Assembly: GCA_023284085.1 (NCBI GenBank)
Contig: JAKVHY010000015.1
Coordinates: 1-64,000 of the forward strand
Source: Shewanella benthica
GTDB taxonomy: Bacteria > Pseudomonadota > Gammaproteobacteria > Enterobacterales > Shewanellaceae
Length of the DNA stretch: 64,000 bases
Direction of reading: 5' to 3'
Made by a program: the position numbers and the translations under genes. Of this stretch, positions 17,108 to 25,966 are shown one piece after another; position 1 is the first letter of the stretch, and each line of letters starts with the position of its first letter. The notes below the pieces were generated by a model, which had not been told where the DNA came from, made no database searches, and worked only from the letters and a program-made list of their open reading frames with translations.

Positions 17108-17136
17108 AAGGCTACTCGAAAGAGTAGCCTTTTTTC
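17108..17136 (+). terminator. Rho-independent terminator of tRNA-Ser (copy 1)
   Basis: GGCTACTC, loop GAAA, GAGTAGCC, then six T. A perfect stem with a GNRA-type tetraloop directly after the tRNA. Confidence 0.9.
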
Positions 17137-17226
17137 GTTTAAGAAAGAAATAGCTTGATAGGGAGGTGAACCCTAGGGTTCCTGTTGTTTAAAGTCAGCT
17201 ATCCCTCCGCCATATTAAAGACGAAA

Positions 17227-17254
17227 GGCTCATCAGAAATGATGAGCCTTTTTT
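17227..17254 (+). terminator. Rho-independent terminator (array copy 2)
   Basis: GGCTCATCA, loop GAAA, TGATGAGCC, then a T-run. The stem differs from copy 1 but stays fully paired. Confidence 0.85.
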
Positions 17255-17341
17255 CGTTTAAGAAAGAAATAGCTTGATAGGGCGATGAAGCCTAGGATTC
17301 CTATTGTTTAAAGTCAGCTATCCCTCCGCCACATTCAGATG

Positions 17342-17372
17342 AAGCCCGTTATCGAAAGATAACGGGCTTTTT
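17342..17372 (+). terminator. Rho-independent terminator (array copy 3)
   Basis: AAGCCCGTTATC, loop GAAA, GATAACGGGCTT, then T-rich sequence. A 12-bp perfect stem of new sequence. Confidence 0.85.
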
Positions 17373-17458
17373 CGTTCTTGTTTTTTAGAAATAACAATTT
17401 GCCCCCTCAGGGTTCCTATTGTTTAAAGTCAGCTATCCCTGTGCACATTCAAGACGAA

Positions 17459-17500
17459 AGGCTCATCACTTCTTATTAGAGAGGGTAATGAGCCTTTTTT
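17459..17500 (+). terminator. Rho-independent terminator (array copy 4, looser)
   Basis: AGGCTCAT (17459-17466) and ATGAGCCT (17488-17495) with a longer imperfect interior, then a T-run. It is the most decayed member of the array. Confidence 0.7.
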
Positions 17501-17554
17501 CGTTTAGGAAAGAAATAGCTTGATAGGGAAGTGAACCCTCAAGGTTCTTATTAT

Positions 17555-18031
17555 TTAAAGCCCGCGCTTTTTCCTAAATGAGGCGACCTTTGCTGCCTCG
17601 GGATCCATTTTTCTCTTAGTATCTTCTTGCGGCGGCTTATCATCTGTGGTGTGTACCTTGAAGGTCTTCTCGGCTATGACCTTGCCTTTAAGCTCTAAGG
17701 TCATGCGCCACTTACCTAGCTTGTTGTACTCAGGTGCCCAGATTGTATCGCCGAGATAGAATTTCCAATCGTTTTCTTTCACGTAGACCTCGCCATCGAA
17801 AGGGGGCCTGATATTGCCGTCTGCATCGGGGATATCGGGGTGGTAGATGCAATACCTGAGTTTCTGGTTCTTGGCCTTTTTTATCCGGGTAATGAAACCA
17901 AATTCGATATCGATCTCTGCGGGTACATGCACGGTAGATTTAGTTAATCTGGGCAGGGCACCATCATGCTCGTCCCACTGGGTGAAGATTCCGCTATGAA
18001 TAATAGTGACGTCGGGTTTGAGTTTAGACAC
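17555..18031 (-). CDS. DUF3859-like protein of unknown function
   Basis: 158 residues, no signal peptide or membrane helix. The sequence is rich in beta-type segments (PEIDIEFGFITRIKKAK-like N-half, WKFYLGDTIWAP, KWRMTLELKGKVIAEKTFKV) and fits what I recall of the DUF3859 family, though the assignment is from memory. The last dozen residues are Lys/Arg-rich. Its stop codon lies inside the tRNA-terminator repeat array. Confidence 0.65.
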   Translation of the reverse strand: MSKLKPDVTIIHSGIFTQWDEHDGALPRLTKSTVHVPAEIDIEFGFITRIKKAKNQKLRYCIYHPDIPDADGNIRPPFDGEVYVKENDWKFYLGDTIWAPEYNKLGKWRMTLELKGKVIAEKTFKVHTTDDKPPQEDTKRKMDPEAAKVASFRKKRGL

Positions 18032-18198
18032 CTTGTAGGCTCATTTAGGTTGTTGACTGGCTATTGTGATAGGTAATTCTAGCAAGTTAGCGATTCTTGA
18101 ACCAGAAGCAAGATCGGCTCATTCGCATAATATGAGGCAAGTGTAAGGGGAGGTAAAAGGAGGAGCGAGTTGCCACGCCCCTCTGTGAGGGTGTTGGC

Positions 18199-19896
18199 CT
18201 ATTCAGGCAATAGGGCCGCCATCATCTTCTGACCCAGCTCGACATGGTGCTGCATGGTTGAGAATTGCTTAGTGACACCGTATGGGCCAAAAGCATACAC
18301 AGGTACTGGTGCAGAAGTATGGGTGCCTGTGCCCCAGACGATATTTTGCTCTGGGGACAGGGCGCGGCCTATCAGGTTGCCATGGATCTCATCGCCGTAG
18401 ACGTAGAATTCCTTGAAGTCATTTATCAGTGGAAACTCGGCGGCATCAAGATATTTGTGACCCGGGACATAATATTCGTTGGCTTCACGTAACGCGATTG
18501 GCGCTGCGCGCTCGGGGGTGACTTTGAAGACGCTGTAGTTATTGATGGCCTCGGCCCACTGATCACCGGTTGAGTTGCCAAATTCCCAATCCGAATCCAC
18601 TCGATACATCATGTCATAGAAGGTACCGCTCTGAGCATAGAGCTTGTCTAAATGGGACAGGGCACCGAAGTTGAAGTTAGGCTTATAGTCTTTACCTTGC
18701 ATGCCATCACCGGACAGGGTCTGAGCTTCGGGTAGGTTATTGCGTGAGTAACTGAAGCCGAAGCTGCCGGTTTCATGATCTGCGGTGATTATCACTAAGG
18801 TGTCGTCACGATCTTTCACCCATTCGTAGACGGCATCGACCGCTTCGTCAAATTTGATCAGTTCATGTAACATCCAGCCGGCATCGTTGATATGGCCGGC
18901 CCAGTCGATCTGGCCACCTTCTACCATCAGGAAGAAGCCGTCTTCGTCTCTGGAAAGAATATCGAGTGCTTTTAATGTCATTTCACGTAGGGAAGGCTGG
19001 GTACAGGTATTATCTGACTTACAGGCTGAGTAGGCGATGCCGTCGGCCATGGCCGAGTTGGCAAACAGGCCTAACAGCTTATCACCCTCGGCCTTATCGA
19101 GTTGCTGTGCATCGAAGGCCAGGCTATAGCCATGCTGGTTCTTGGCTTCCAGGATCAAGTTGCGGTCATCGCTACGTTTTGACTTCTTATACACACTCAG
19201 AGGGGCGCCGATATCTACCATGGCCTGAATGGCGGCATCATCGGTCTTGATGTCGGCGGGTAGGAATACACGAGCACCGCCGGAGAGAAGGACATCGACA
19301 CTGCCGGACTCAATCAGCTGCTCGGCAATTTGAGCCTCATAGGAGCGGTGCGGCTGGTGGGCCGCGAAGGCTGCCGGAGTGGCATGGGTGATGCGGGTAT
19401 CAGAGACCAGACCGGTCGCCTTGCCTGCGGCCTTAGCCTTCTCGAGTATGGTCTCTACTATGTTGCCCTGATCGTCCAGACCTATCATCTCTGAGCCTGC
19501 CGCCATACCTGTGGCCAGCTGAGTTGCCGAACAGGCCGAGTCGACGACCAGGCTGCCATTGCTGCCATAGGGGGCATTGAGTGACAGTCCAAGTTGACCG
19601 GCGTCGCCAAATTTTGACAGTGCAGTTTTATGGGACTGGTATATCGAGTTCGGTGCACGTCTGGCATATTCCTCAAGAAGACCGACCTGCTGAGCGCCCA
19701 TACCATCACCTATCATAAGGATCACATTCTTGACGCTGGTGATCTCTACCGGAGCCACTTCCTTAATGACTTCGACTTCCTTAATCACTTCGACCTCTTT
19801 GATGACTTCGACGGTTTTAACTTCGTCATCATTACAGCCCGTGAGTAAAATCGTTGAAATTGCTATTGCGAGTATGCTTTTGTTTATACTTGTCAT
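18199..19896 (-). CDS. PhoA-type alkaline phosphatase lipoprotein
   Basis: 565 residues. The lipobox ILLTGC makes it an envelope lipoprotein rather than the soluble periplasmic enzyme. A spacer follows with three copies of EVIKEV. The catalytic domain starts at NVILMIGDGMGAQQ (metal Asp), has the nucleophile in VVDSACSATQLATG, metal ligands in VEGGQIDWAGHIND and ITADHETG, and a final metal His in GTGTHTSAPVPVYAFGP. It releases phosphate from monoesters using two zinc ions and one magnesium. It stands alone on its strand. No clear Pho box was recognised upstream. Confidence 0.92.
   Translation of the reverse strand: MTSINKSILAIAISTILLTGCNDDEVKTVEVIKEVEVIKEVEVIKEVAPVEITSVKNVILMIGDGMGAQQVGLLEEYARRAPNSIYQSHKTALSKFGDAGQLGLSLNAPYGSNGSLVVDSACSATQLATGMAAGSEMIGLDDQGNIVETILEKAKAAGKATGLVSDTRITHATPAAFAAHQPHRSYEAQIAEQLIESGSVDVLLSGGARVFLPADIKTDDAAIQAMVDIGAPLSVYKKSKRSDDRNLILEAKNQHGYSLAFDAQQLDKAEGDKLLGLFANSAMADGIAYSACKSDNTCTQPSLREMTLKALDILSRDEDGFFLMVEGGQIDWAGHINDAGWMLHELIKFDEAVDAVYEWVKDRDDTLVIITADHETGSFGFSYSRNNLPEAQTLSGDGMQGKDYKPNFNFGALSHLDKLYAQSGTFYDMMYRVDSDWEFGNSTGDQWAEAINNYSVFKVTPERAAPIALREANEYYVPGHKYLDAAEFPLINDFKEFYVYGDEIHGNLIGRALSPEQNIVWGTGTHTSAPVPVYAFGPYGVTKQFSTMQHHVELGQKMMAALLPE
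19757..19816 (-). repeat. 18-bp tandem repeat encoding EVIKEV in the phosphatase tether
   Basis: Three near-identical 18-base units code for EVIKEV repeated three times just after the lipidation site. The mature domain would sit on a charged, possibly coiled-coil stalk. Such repeats can vary in copy number between strains. Confidence 0.7.
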
Positions 19897-20045
19897 TGTC
19901 CGATTCCTGTCTTGTTTGTCGAAGACACTTTTGTTGATGGTATGTGATTAAATTGCTGATTAAGATAGGGTGATCAGGTTGCACTAATAAGACGGAAATG
20001 TTTCGATTTGAGTATGGACTCTAATTTTTAATTGATGAGGTAAAG

Positions 20046-20216
20046 ATGTCTAAGAAAGTTTTGAAGTTTGAGTATGAGAAAGAGACTAAAAATAGCGTGC
20101 GCTACCAGGAGATGCCGGAGCCGGGTCAGGCACCCGTGCTTGGCACCCTCTATGTGCAGAAATGGTTTGCCACAGACAGTAAGATATTAGAGATCACCAT
20201 AGAGAAAAAAGATTAG
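20046..20216 (+). CDS. Small conserved protein of unknown function
   Basis: 56 residues beginning MSKKVLKFEYEKETK, with a central RYQEMPEPGQAPVLGTLYVQ and a C-terminal beta-like EITIEKKD. The ATG has GAGG (20037-20040) five bases upstream. The core GQAPVLGTLYVQKWF resembles short proteins found widely in bacteria, which supports it being real. No function is known. Confidence 0.75.
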   Translation: MSKKVLKFEYEKETKNSVRYQEMPEPGQAPVLGTLYVQKWFATDSKILEITIEKKD

Positions 20217-20293
20217 CGTTATGGCCCTATTCGGCTAGCTTTAATAAGGTGTACCAGTTGCCTGTTACTGCTTTGCTGATGGATGGGGTATAT

Positions 20294-21229
20294 ATGTCTA
20301 GAGTAGCCATAGTTCAAGAGTCTTCGATTGTATTAAATCGTGATAAAACCATAGAAAAAGCGGTGCAGCTTATTCAAGAGGCGGCCTTGTCAGGTGCCGA
20401 CCTAGTGGTATTTCCTGAAGCCTTTATTTCCGGATATCCTGCATGGATCTGGCGATTGAGGCCTGGTATGGACTGGGGGACGAGTGAGGCATTGCATGGG
20501 CTATTGCTCGAAAGCTCAGTCAATATTGAAGGCGGCGATCTTATACCCTTGTACGAGGCGGCCAAAGCAAATCGGGTGACTGTGGTTTGCGGCATCAATG
20601 AGCGAGATAATGAGCGCAGCAGGGCGACCCTGTATAACACAGTCGTCATCATTTCTGCGGAGGGTAAGCTAGTCAACCGACACAGAAAGCTGATGCCTAC
20701 CAACCCCGAGCGTATGGTGTGGGGGTTTGGCGACGGCTCGAGTCTTAAGGTTATCGAATCGCCCATTGGCAGGCTGAGTACTTTACTCTGTTGGGAGAAC
20801 TATATGCCCCTGGCAAGGTACGCTCTCTATGCACAGGGGGTTGAGATCTATATCGCCCCTACCTATGACAGCGGAGATGCCTGGCTAGGCACCATGCAAC
20901 ACATAGCGCGGGAGGGACGCTGCTGGGTGATATCTTGTGGCGTGGTACTGGAACACAGGGATCTCCCCGATGATTTTCCCGAGAAAGATAACTTGTATCC
21001 AGACAGTGATGAATGGATAAATCCGGGCGATTCTGTGGTTGTCGCCCCTGGCGGTGAGATTATTGCTGGCCCCCTAAGAAAGGAGAAGGGCATACTCTAC
21101 GCCGAAATAGATATTAAGTTGGCAGCTATCTCTAAACGGGCATTAGATGTGGTGGGACATTACTCTAGGCCAGATATATTCACCTTAAGTGTTAATACCC
21201 AAGTACAAAGCCCGATTAAGATTAAATAG
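20294..21229 (+). CDS. Nitrilase-family carbon-nitrogen hydrolase
   Basis: About 311 residues. The Glu-Lys-Cys triad is visible: Glu in VVFPEAFISGYP, Lys in HRKLMPTNPE and Cys in LCWENYMPLARY. HRKLxPTxxE and CWExxMP are typical of true nitrilases (aliphatic or arylacetonitrile type) rather than amidases. It would convert a nitrile to the acid and ammonia in the cytoplasm. ATG 20294 is chosen because GGGG lies five bases upstream and the protein then starts at the first beta strand (MSRVAIVQ); a GTG at 20249 would add 15 residues. Confidence 0.88.
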   Translation: MSRVAIVQESSIVLNRDKTIEKAVQLIQEAALSGADLVVFPEAFISGYPAWIWRLRPGMDWGTSEALHGLLLESSVNIEGGDLIPLYEAAKANRVTVVCGINERDNERSRATLYNTVVIISAEGKLVNRHRKLMPTNPERMVWGFGDGSSLKVIESPIGRLSTLLCWENYMPLARYALYAQGVEIYIAPTYDSGDAWLGTMQHIAREGRCWVISCGVVLEHRDLPDDFPEKDNLYPDSDEWINPGDSVVVAPGGEIIAGPLRKEKGILYAEIDIKLAAISKRALDVVGHYSRPDIFTLSVNTQVQSPIKIK

Positions 21230-21480
21230 AGGAGAATATTTGATACTGGCATTTGATTTGTTGCAGACGCTGCATTGAATTATTTCATAAGGGCATCTAT
21301 TTTAAAATACACCTTATAGGCCAGTAACTCGACTGAGGGCGACGCATTCATCTGCTAGCCTATTGCGAAAGCTGTGGTTCCCGAGGGACGGCAAAAGAAA
21401 GCCAAGAAAAACGGGGAGCTTGGCTGGTATTTACTCTGCTCTTATCACTTATCACTTATAGCAGATATCTGTTTCGAGAA

Positions 21481-21948
21481 TTATGAGTGCTTAGTGTGCA
21501 GCACTTCCAGTAACTCATCTTCTAGTTCGAAACGGGTTTCCATTGCATGACCCAGTGATGACAGATCTTTATCGAGTTGATACAGGATTTGGTCATCGAC
21601 GGATTCGGTATACTTGTCATTGAAGTCTAAGGCCGAATCTGTGGTTTCACTGATGCGTGGGACCAGATTCTGCGCAAGAGATTTACTCGATGTACCATTC
21701 CTCTCACATGCGGTGACGACTCGATCATAAACTTCGAAATGTCCTTCGGACACATAGTCCACTAACAGGTCACAAAACTCTTTAACTGTCTTAACGGTAG
21801 GAAGTGACTTTTCAGTCGATTCATAGGGCGGGATACCGGCAATTTGGCAATAGTTGATCAGTAGTTGGCGACGATTATTAAGCCAATGATCGATAAGAGT
21901 GTTAGAGCCACCCCATTTTCTTTCAGCTTTTTCGAGTTGTTTTAACAT
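21481..21948 (-). CDS. rsd: Regulator of sigma D (anti-sigma-70 factor)
   Basis: 155 residues, all-helical in appearance. Start and middle match Rsd (MLKQLEKAERKWGGSNTLIDHWL, then FCDLLVDYVSEGHFEVYDRVV), and the C-terminus has METRFELEDELLEVL. Rsd binds region 4 of sigma-70 in stationary phase and frees core polymerase for other sigma factors. Its position next to hemE matches the E. coli neighbourhood (rsd, nudC, hemE). Confidence 0.9.
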   Translation of the reverse strand: MLKQLEKAERKWGGSNTLIDHWLNNRRQLLINYCQIAGIPPYESTEKSLPTVKTVKEFCDLLVDYVSEGHFEVYDRVVTACERNGTSSKSLAQNLVPRISETTDSALDFNDKYTESVDDQILYQLDKDLSSLGHAMETRFELEDELLEVLHTKHS

Positions 21949-22109
21949 GATTGTTCCCGTTTTAAAGTGCTTCCCTGACTTCTAATGTAGGTGACAAATA
22001 GGGTATTGATCAACCATTTTCGCTGATATAAGTGAGATATTCGTAAATAGTTAACATGGCTGTTTTGTATACAGAAAACTAAGTGAGATAGAGAGTTGAA
22101 TCCCCTAGA

Positions 22110-22202
22110 AAATAAAATGCCCAGCGATAGAAATCTATCGCTGGGCGAGTAAAGGTTTTGCGGGCTCGATGAGACGAGCTTCTTGATTGTTCTTGCTAGC
22201 GC
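22110..22202 (-). ncRNA. Candidate small RNA between rsd and hemE
   Basis: On the minus strand there is TTGCAC (22232-22237), exactly 17 bases, then TATAAA (22209-22214), a strong sigma-70 promoter. Transcription would start near 22202. About 60 bases further on, GCCCAGCGATAG and CTATCGCTGGGC (22119-22146) form a perfect 12-bp hairpin, followed on this strand by a T-rich tract (22109-22118). That gives a transcript of roughly 90 bases with no ORF. An internal AGCTCGTCTCATCGAGC stem is also present. It could alternatively be an attenuated rsd leader. Confidence 0.5.
22119..22146 (-). terminator. Rho-independent terminator, minus strand
   Basis: A perfect 12-bp stem with loop ATTT, followed on the minus strand by ATTTTATTTT. 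It faces rsd, so it would stop transcription coming from the hemE side before rsd. Confidence 0.7.
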
Positions 22203-22451
22203 AGACTTTTTATACCAAAGCCTGGAGAGGTGTGCAACTTTTTTCTGTCAAATTGGGAACATTAACACTATTTTTTGTCAGGATATTTTACTTTATGACA
22301 CTGGATAGTGCGCTGAGGCGGCTCATTGGGGGGGATTTTAGTATCTGGGGGGCTTTGTCACATAAATACTCAGATTAAGGTTACTTTATTAACGTAAATG
22401 CTAAACTAACGACCCAAGCGGATATCACTATAAGTTTAGGAATCAAGCCAA

Positions 22452-23516
22452 ATGGCAGAACTAAAGAATGATCGTTATTTACGTGCGTTACTGCAACAAC
22501 CTGTCGACAGAACTCCTGTTTGGATGATGCGTCAAGCTGGCCGTTATCTGCCAGAGTATAAAGCCATCCGCGCTCAGGCCGGTGACTTCATGTCTCTTTG
22601 TAGGGATAAGGATCTGGCTTGTGAAGTGACGCTACAGCCACTACGTCGTTATGATTTAGATGCCGCTATCTTATTCTCTGATATTCTGACTATTCCAGAT
22701 GCAATGGGTTTAGGTCTATATTTCGAGACTGGTGAAGGCCCACGTTTCCAGCGTCCGACCGACACTATCGATGCCATCAAGAAGCTATCTATTCCAGATC
22801 CTGAAGATGAGCTAGGTTATGTGATGCGTGCCGTAAGCACTATTCGTCGTGAGCTTAAGGGTGAAGTTCCGCTGATTGGTTTTTCTGGCTCTCCTTGGAC
22901 ACTTGCCACTTATATGGTTGAGGGTGGTTCAAGCAAGACGTTCGAAAAGATCAAGAAGATGGCCTACGAAGAGCCTGCCACACTGCACATGCTGTTAGAT
23001 AAGCTTGCCGATTCTGTGATTCTGTATCTGAATGCACAAGTCGCTAACGGTGCTCAATCTTTGATGATTTTCGATTCTTGGGGCGGCGCACTGTCTCACC
23101 ATGCCTACCGTGAATTTTCACTGCGTTATATGCAGAAGATCGTCGATGGTCTGACTCGTCATGCAGACGGTCGCCAGGTTCCTGTTACCTTGTTCACTAA
23201 GGGTGGCGGTCTATGGTTAGAGTCTATGGCTGAGACTGGCTGTGATGCACTGGGTCTGGATTGGACTGTTGATATCGGTGACGCACGTCGCCGTGTCGGT
23301 CATAAAGTCGCGCTCCAGGGCAACATGGATCCTTCGGTACTCTATGCTTCACCTGAGCGTATTCATCAAGAAGTGGATCAAATCCTTGCCAGCTACGGTG
23401 AAGGAGCCGGCCATGTATTTAACTTAGGCCATGGTATCCATCAACATGTTGATCCTGAGCATGCTGGTGCATTCATCAAGTCTGTACATGAGCTATCGGC
23501 TCAATACCATAAGTAG
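22452..23516 (+). CDS. hemE: Uroporphyrinogen decarboxylase
   Basis: 354 residues, the usual HemE length. It decarboxylates uroporphyrinogen III to coproporphyrinogen III in haem synthesis. The N-terminal substrate-binding loop [17 protein letters not shown], the AILFSDIL aspartate region, [17 protein letters not shown], and the C-terminal [15 protein letters not shown] are all present. Followed by a good terminator. Confidence 0.97.
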   Translation: MAELKNDRYLRALLQQPVDRTPVWMMRQAGRYLPEYKAIRAQAGDFMSLCRDKDLACEVTLQPLRRYDLDAAILFSDILTIPDAMGLGLYFETGEGPRFQRPTDTIDAIKKLSIPDPEDELGYVMRAVSTIRRELKGEVPLIGFSGSPWTLATYMVEGGSSKTFEKIKKMAYEEPATLHMLLDKLADSVILYLNAQVANGAQSLMIFDSWGGALSHHAYREFSLRYMQKIVDGLTRHADGRQVPVTLFTKGGGLWLESMAETGCDALGLDWTVDIGDARRRVGHKVALQGNMDPSVLYASPERIHQEVDQILASYGEGAGHVFNLGHGIHQHVDPEHAGAFIKSVHELSAQYHK

Positions 23517-23552
23517 CTTATAGCTAAAGCATTAGCGATAAGTTATTCGAGA

Positions 23553-23580
23553 AGACTCGCCCACAGGCGGGTCTTTTTTT
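23553..23580 (+). terminator. Rho-independent terminator of hemE
   Basis: AGACTCGCC, loop CACA, GGCGGGTCT, then seven T, 37 bases after the hemE stop codon. Confidence 0.85.
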
Positions 23581-23616
23581 GCTCTGTCATTTATATTTAT
23601 CAAACTCAAACCTAGA

Positions 23617-25092
23617 CTACACTTTCTGTAATTCAATCTGGAAGCAGCTGCCCTCTCCCGGGGTGCTATCAATATCGATATTGCACTCAAGCAGGCCTAG
23701 CAACTGCCTCACTATCGCCAGTCCTACTCCGAGTTGAGGCAAGATATCATCACGTTTAAAGCTAGGTTTATTACGCATCTGTTGCAGTGCCTGCAGCTCA
23801 TGTTTATGCATGCCGGACCCGTTATCGGATATGCTGAGCCAGATACCTTGATGACCTCGATCTTTCGGACTTGAGTTGGCGGCGCTCAACTTGATACTTA
23901 TGATGCCACCCGTTGGCGTATAACGAATCGCATTGTCGACCAGGTTAGACAGGACTCGCATCAATATCTGAGGATCGGTGATAATTGCTAGGTTCTGGTC
24001 TACTTCGAAGTCGAGCTGCACCTTCTGTGTATTGGCGCGGGGGGCAAAGTATTGTTTTAATTGCTCTAGCAATAAACTCAGTTTGGTCTCCTTAAAATCA
24101 GGCGTTATCTGGCCGTTTTCCAGTGCCGCTAGCTCCAACATCTGACTCAGGAGTTGTTGTATATACTTTCCCGAATTGGCGGCAACTTGGATGAGGTCAC
24201 TGCTACGTTCATTGGCAGGCAGTAATAGCCAGGTATCGATATATCCCTGTAGCGAAGTGAGCGGGGTCTTAAGATCATGTGATAGATGCAGCATGAAGTC
24301 ATGTCTCGCTTGCTGCTGGCGATTGATGGCCTTGTGTTGCTCGCTTATTTCATTGAGTAAGCGTTTTATATGTAAGCTTAATTGGCGGATCTCTATGCTA
24401 CCCCGGTAATCGTGAGATAGGCTTAAGCCATCGGCGAGTTTTTGGGTTTCTACCAGACGCAGGTCTTGTTCGAGTCTGGAGAGAGGAGCGGTCAAATATC
24501 TGGCCAATAGGGCAAATAAAAGTAAGGCGAAGATACTCGAGCCTATGAGCATGCCTCCCCAGATCCGCGGCGCCTGGTGTTCACTGACCAAGGATTGCCA
24601 CATATCAAAATCTTCACCGCCTATGATGACATAGAGGTAACCTGTGATCTTGCCTGCGGCATCTTGAAGGTGGGCGGCGGAGAATATCTTATTGCTATCG
24701 AGTGATCGAGGATCCATGCCTTTAATTGGCAGTTCACCGCCTTCGATAAAGGCCTCTATGGGCAGAGTCGATACCTGTGGGCGTTTTATTTTCTCTTGGT
24801 TTGCATCATAGGCGATGACATTGCCTTGAATGTCTAAGGTGTAAATCTCGAAACTTGGTCCCAGAAGCATGAAGTCATGAAAGGCTTCTTTTAATGCTGC
24901 ATCTGAGGTGATCCCTTGAGACAGCAAGGGGTTGATGTGTGCCATATGCAGGGCTAATTCTTGGTGCAGAGACTGCTGTACTTGATTACGGCTAAAGTCT
25001 TGGCTGAATTGAAACCATTGCCAAACCGCGACTATTAAGATGAAAACAATCACACTTGCCGACAAGAGCAGTCGGCTAAATAAACTTTTCAT
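23617..25092 (-). CDS. Sensor histidine kinase
   Basis: 491 residues. Transmembrane helix 1 (residues 8-26), a periplasmic sensor of about 145 residues, transmembrane helix 2 (about 175-198), HAMP linker, HisKA with the phosphorylated His in LHLSHDLKTPLTSL, and an HATPase domain with N box (LSNLVDNAIRYT), G1 (ISDNGSGM) and G2 (GVGLAIVRQLL). It pairs with the OmpR-type regulator upstream. The signal sensed is not evident. Confidence 0.92.
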   Translation of the reverse strand: MKSLFSRLLLSASVIVFILIVAVWQWFQFSQDFSRNQVQQSLHQELALHMAHINPLLSQGITSDAALKEAFHDFMLLGPSFEIYTLDIQGNVIAYDANQEKIKRPQVSTLPIEAFIEGGELPIKGMDPRSLDSNKIFSAAHLQDAAGKITGYLYVIIGGEDFDMWQSLVSEHQAPRIWGGMLIGSSIFALLLFALLARYLTAPLSRLEQDLRLVETQKLADGLSLSHDYRGSIEIRQLSLHIKRLLNEISEQHKAINRQQQARHDFMLHLSHDLKTPLTSLQGYIDTWLLLPANERSSDLIQVAANSGKYIQQLLSQMLELAALENGQITPDFKETKLSLLLEQLKQYFAPRANTQKVQLDFEVDQNLAIITDPQILMRVLSNLVDNAIRYTPTGGIISIKLSAANSSPKDRGHQGIWLSISDNGSGMHKHELQALQQMRNKPSFKRDDILPQLGVGLAIVRQLLGLLECNIDIDSTPGEGSCFQIELQKV

Positions 25093-25145
25093 GGTTTAGC
25101 CCTTAGATCGATTCACCCGTTTATCGAGCTCATCATCCAGATTCA

Positions 25146-25886
25146 TTAATGGTTCATGGCTTGGGTTGGTGGTGAGAATTTATATCCAACTCCCCAAACG
25201 GTTTTAACCAGATCGGCAGTCGATGCACAATGGGATAATTTGGCTCTCAGGCGGTTAATATGACTATTGACCGTATGTTCATATCCGCTATATGAGTAAC
25301 CCCACACGGCTTCGAGCAACTGCATGCGGCTGAAAACTTGCTTGGGATGCTTAGCCATAAACATCAAGAGATCAAACTCTCTGGCTGTGAGCTCCAAGGT
25401 AGTATCGAAGGCAATCACTTCTCGTGTGGTACAGTTAATCGTAATACCATAGAAATCCAGCCGTGACTCTTGCTGATCTTCTATCAGGTGACTCCTGCGC
25501 AGCAAGGCTTTGACCCTAGCTCTCAATTCTAAGACACTGAATGGTTTAACTAAGTAGTCATCTGCTCCCGCTTCTAATCCGAGTACGATATCGGCCTCAG
25601 AATCTTTAGCCGTCAACATCATGCATGGCACCGTTTGGCCCGACTCTCTGAGCTGCTGACACAACATGATGCCATCTCCGTCGGGAAGCATGCGATCGAT
25701 AAGAATGAGGTCAAATTGCTTCCTCTCTAATGTTTCTCTGGCATGTTTCAATGTCGTGCTATGGGACACACCATAGCTTAAGGTATTGAGATTGAGCTTG
25801 ATCAAGTTAGCCAGATCAGGCTCATCTTCCACGATTAATATGTGGTGGCTGTAGTGTTCACCCAATACCTTCTGTGTTCCATTCAT
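25146..25886 (-). CDS. OmpR-family response regulator
   Basis: 246 residues. Receiver domain with the acidic pair EDE, phospho-acceptor Asp in LILIDRMLPDGDG, Thr in MLTAKD and Lys in YLVKPF. C-terminal winged helix with TAREFDLLMFMAKHP and VNSHINRLRAKL and the wing TVWGVGYKF. Cotranscribed with the kinase 53 bp downstream. The two spondin-domain genes upstream on the same strand may be in its regulon or operon. Confidence 0.92.
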   Translation of the reverse strand: MNGTQKVLGEHYSHHILIVEDEPDLANLIKLNLNTLSYGVSHSTTLKHARETLERKQFDLILIDRMLPDGDGIMLCQQLRESGQTVPCMMLTAKDSEADIVLGLEAGADDYLVKPFSVLELRARVKALLRRSHLIEDQQESRLDFYGITINCTTREVIAFDTTLELTAREFDLLMFMAKHPKQVFSRMQLLEAVWGYSYSGYEHTVNSHINRLRAKLSHCASTADLVKTVWGVGYKFSPPTQAMNH

Positions 25887-25966
25887 CTCGAGTCACCCAA
25901 AGCAGATCCGTAAATCAATAGACCTGATTCGGGTGGTATTTATTTCGAACAATTATCTTGTCATGT

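Larger units (their letters stand above)
17096..17554 (+). repeat. Tandem array of tRNA-Ser 3'-end remnants and terminators
   Basis: After the tRNA, a unit of about 117-119 bases repeats. Each has a terminator flanked by GACGAAAG and TTTTTTCGTTTA, then AAGAAAGAAATAGCTTGATA, then GGTTCCTxTTGTTTAAAGTC, then CTATCCCTCCGCCA, identical to the tRNA 3' end. The tRNA-end copies are at 17082-17095 (the real tRNA), 17199-17212, 17318-17331 and, decayed, 17433-17445. The last unit is cut off at the 3' end of the following minus-strand gene, whose stop codon lies in the repeat. No intact second tRNA is present. Confidence 0.85.
21949..22451. other. 500-bp divergent rsd-hemE intergenic region
   Basis: Contains the promoters of rsd (minus) and hemE (plus) and a candidate minus-strand small RNA at about 22110-22202, annotated separately. 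A short open frame at 22187-22378 lacks a ribosome site and recognisable sequence and is not counted. Confidence 0.5.

Noticed and set aside
19860-20040. Pho box upstream of the alkaline phosphatase
   Set aside because: Some TGTC-like words occur but not with the regular 11-base spacing or sequence needed.
22187-22378. A 63-codon plus-strand ORF upstream of hemE
   Set aside because: No ribosome site or recognisable sequence, and it overlaps the promoter and start of the minus-strand small RNA candidate.
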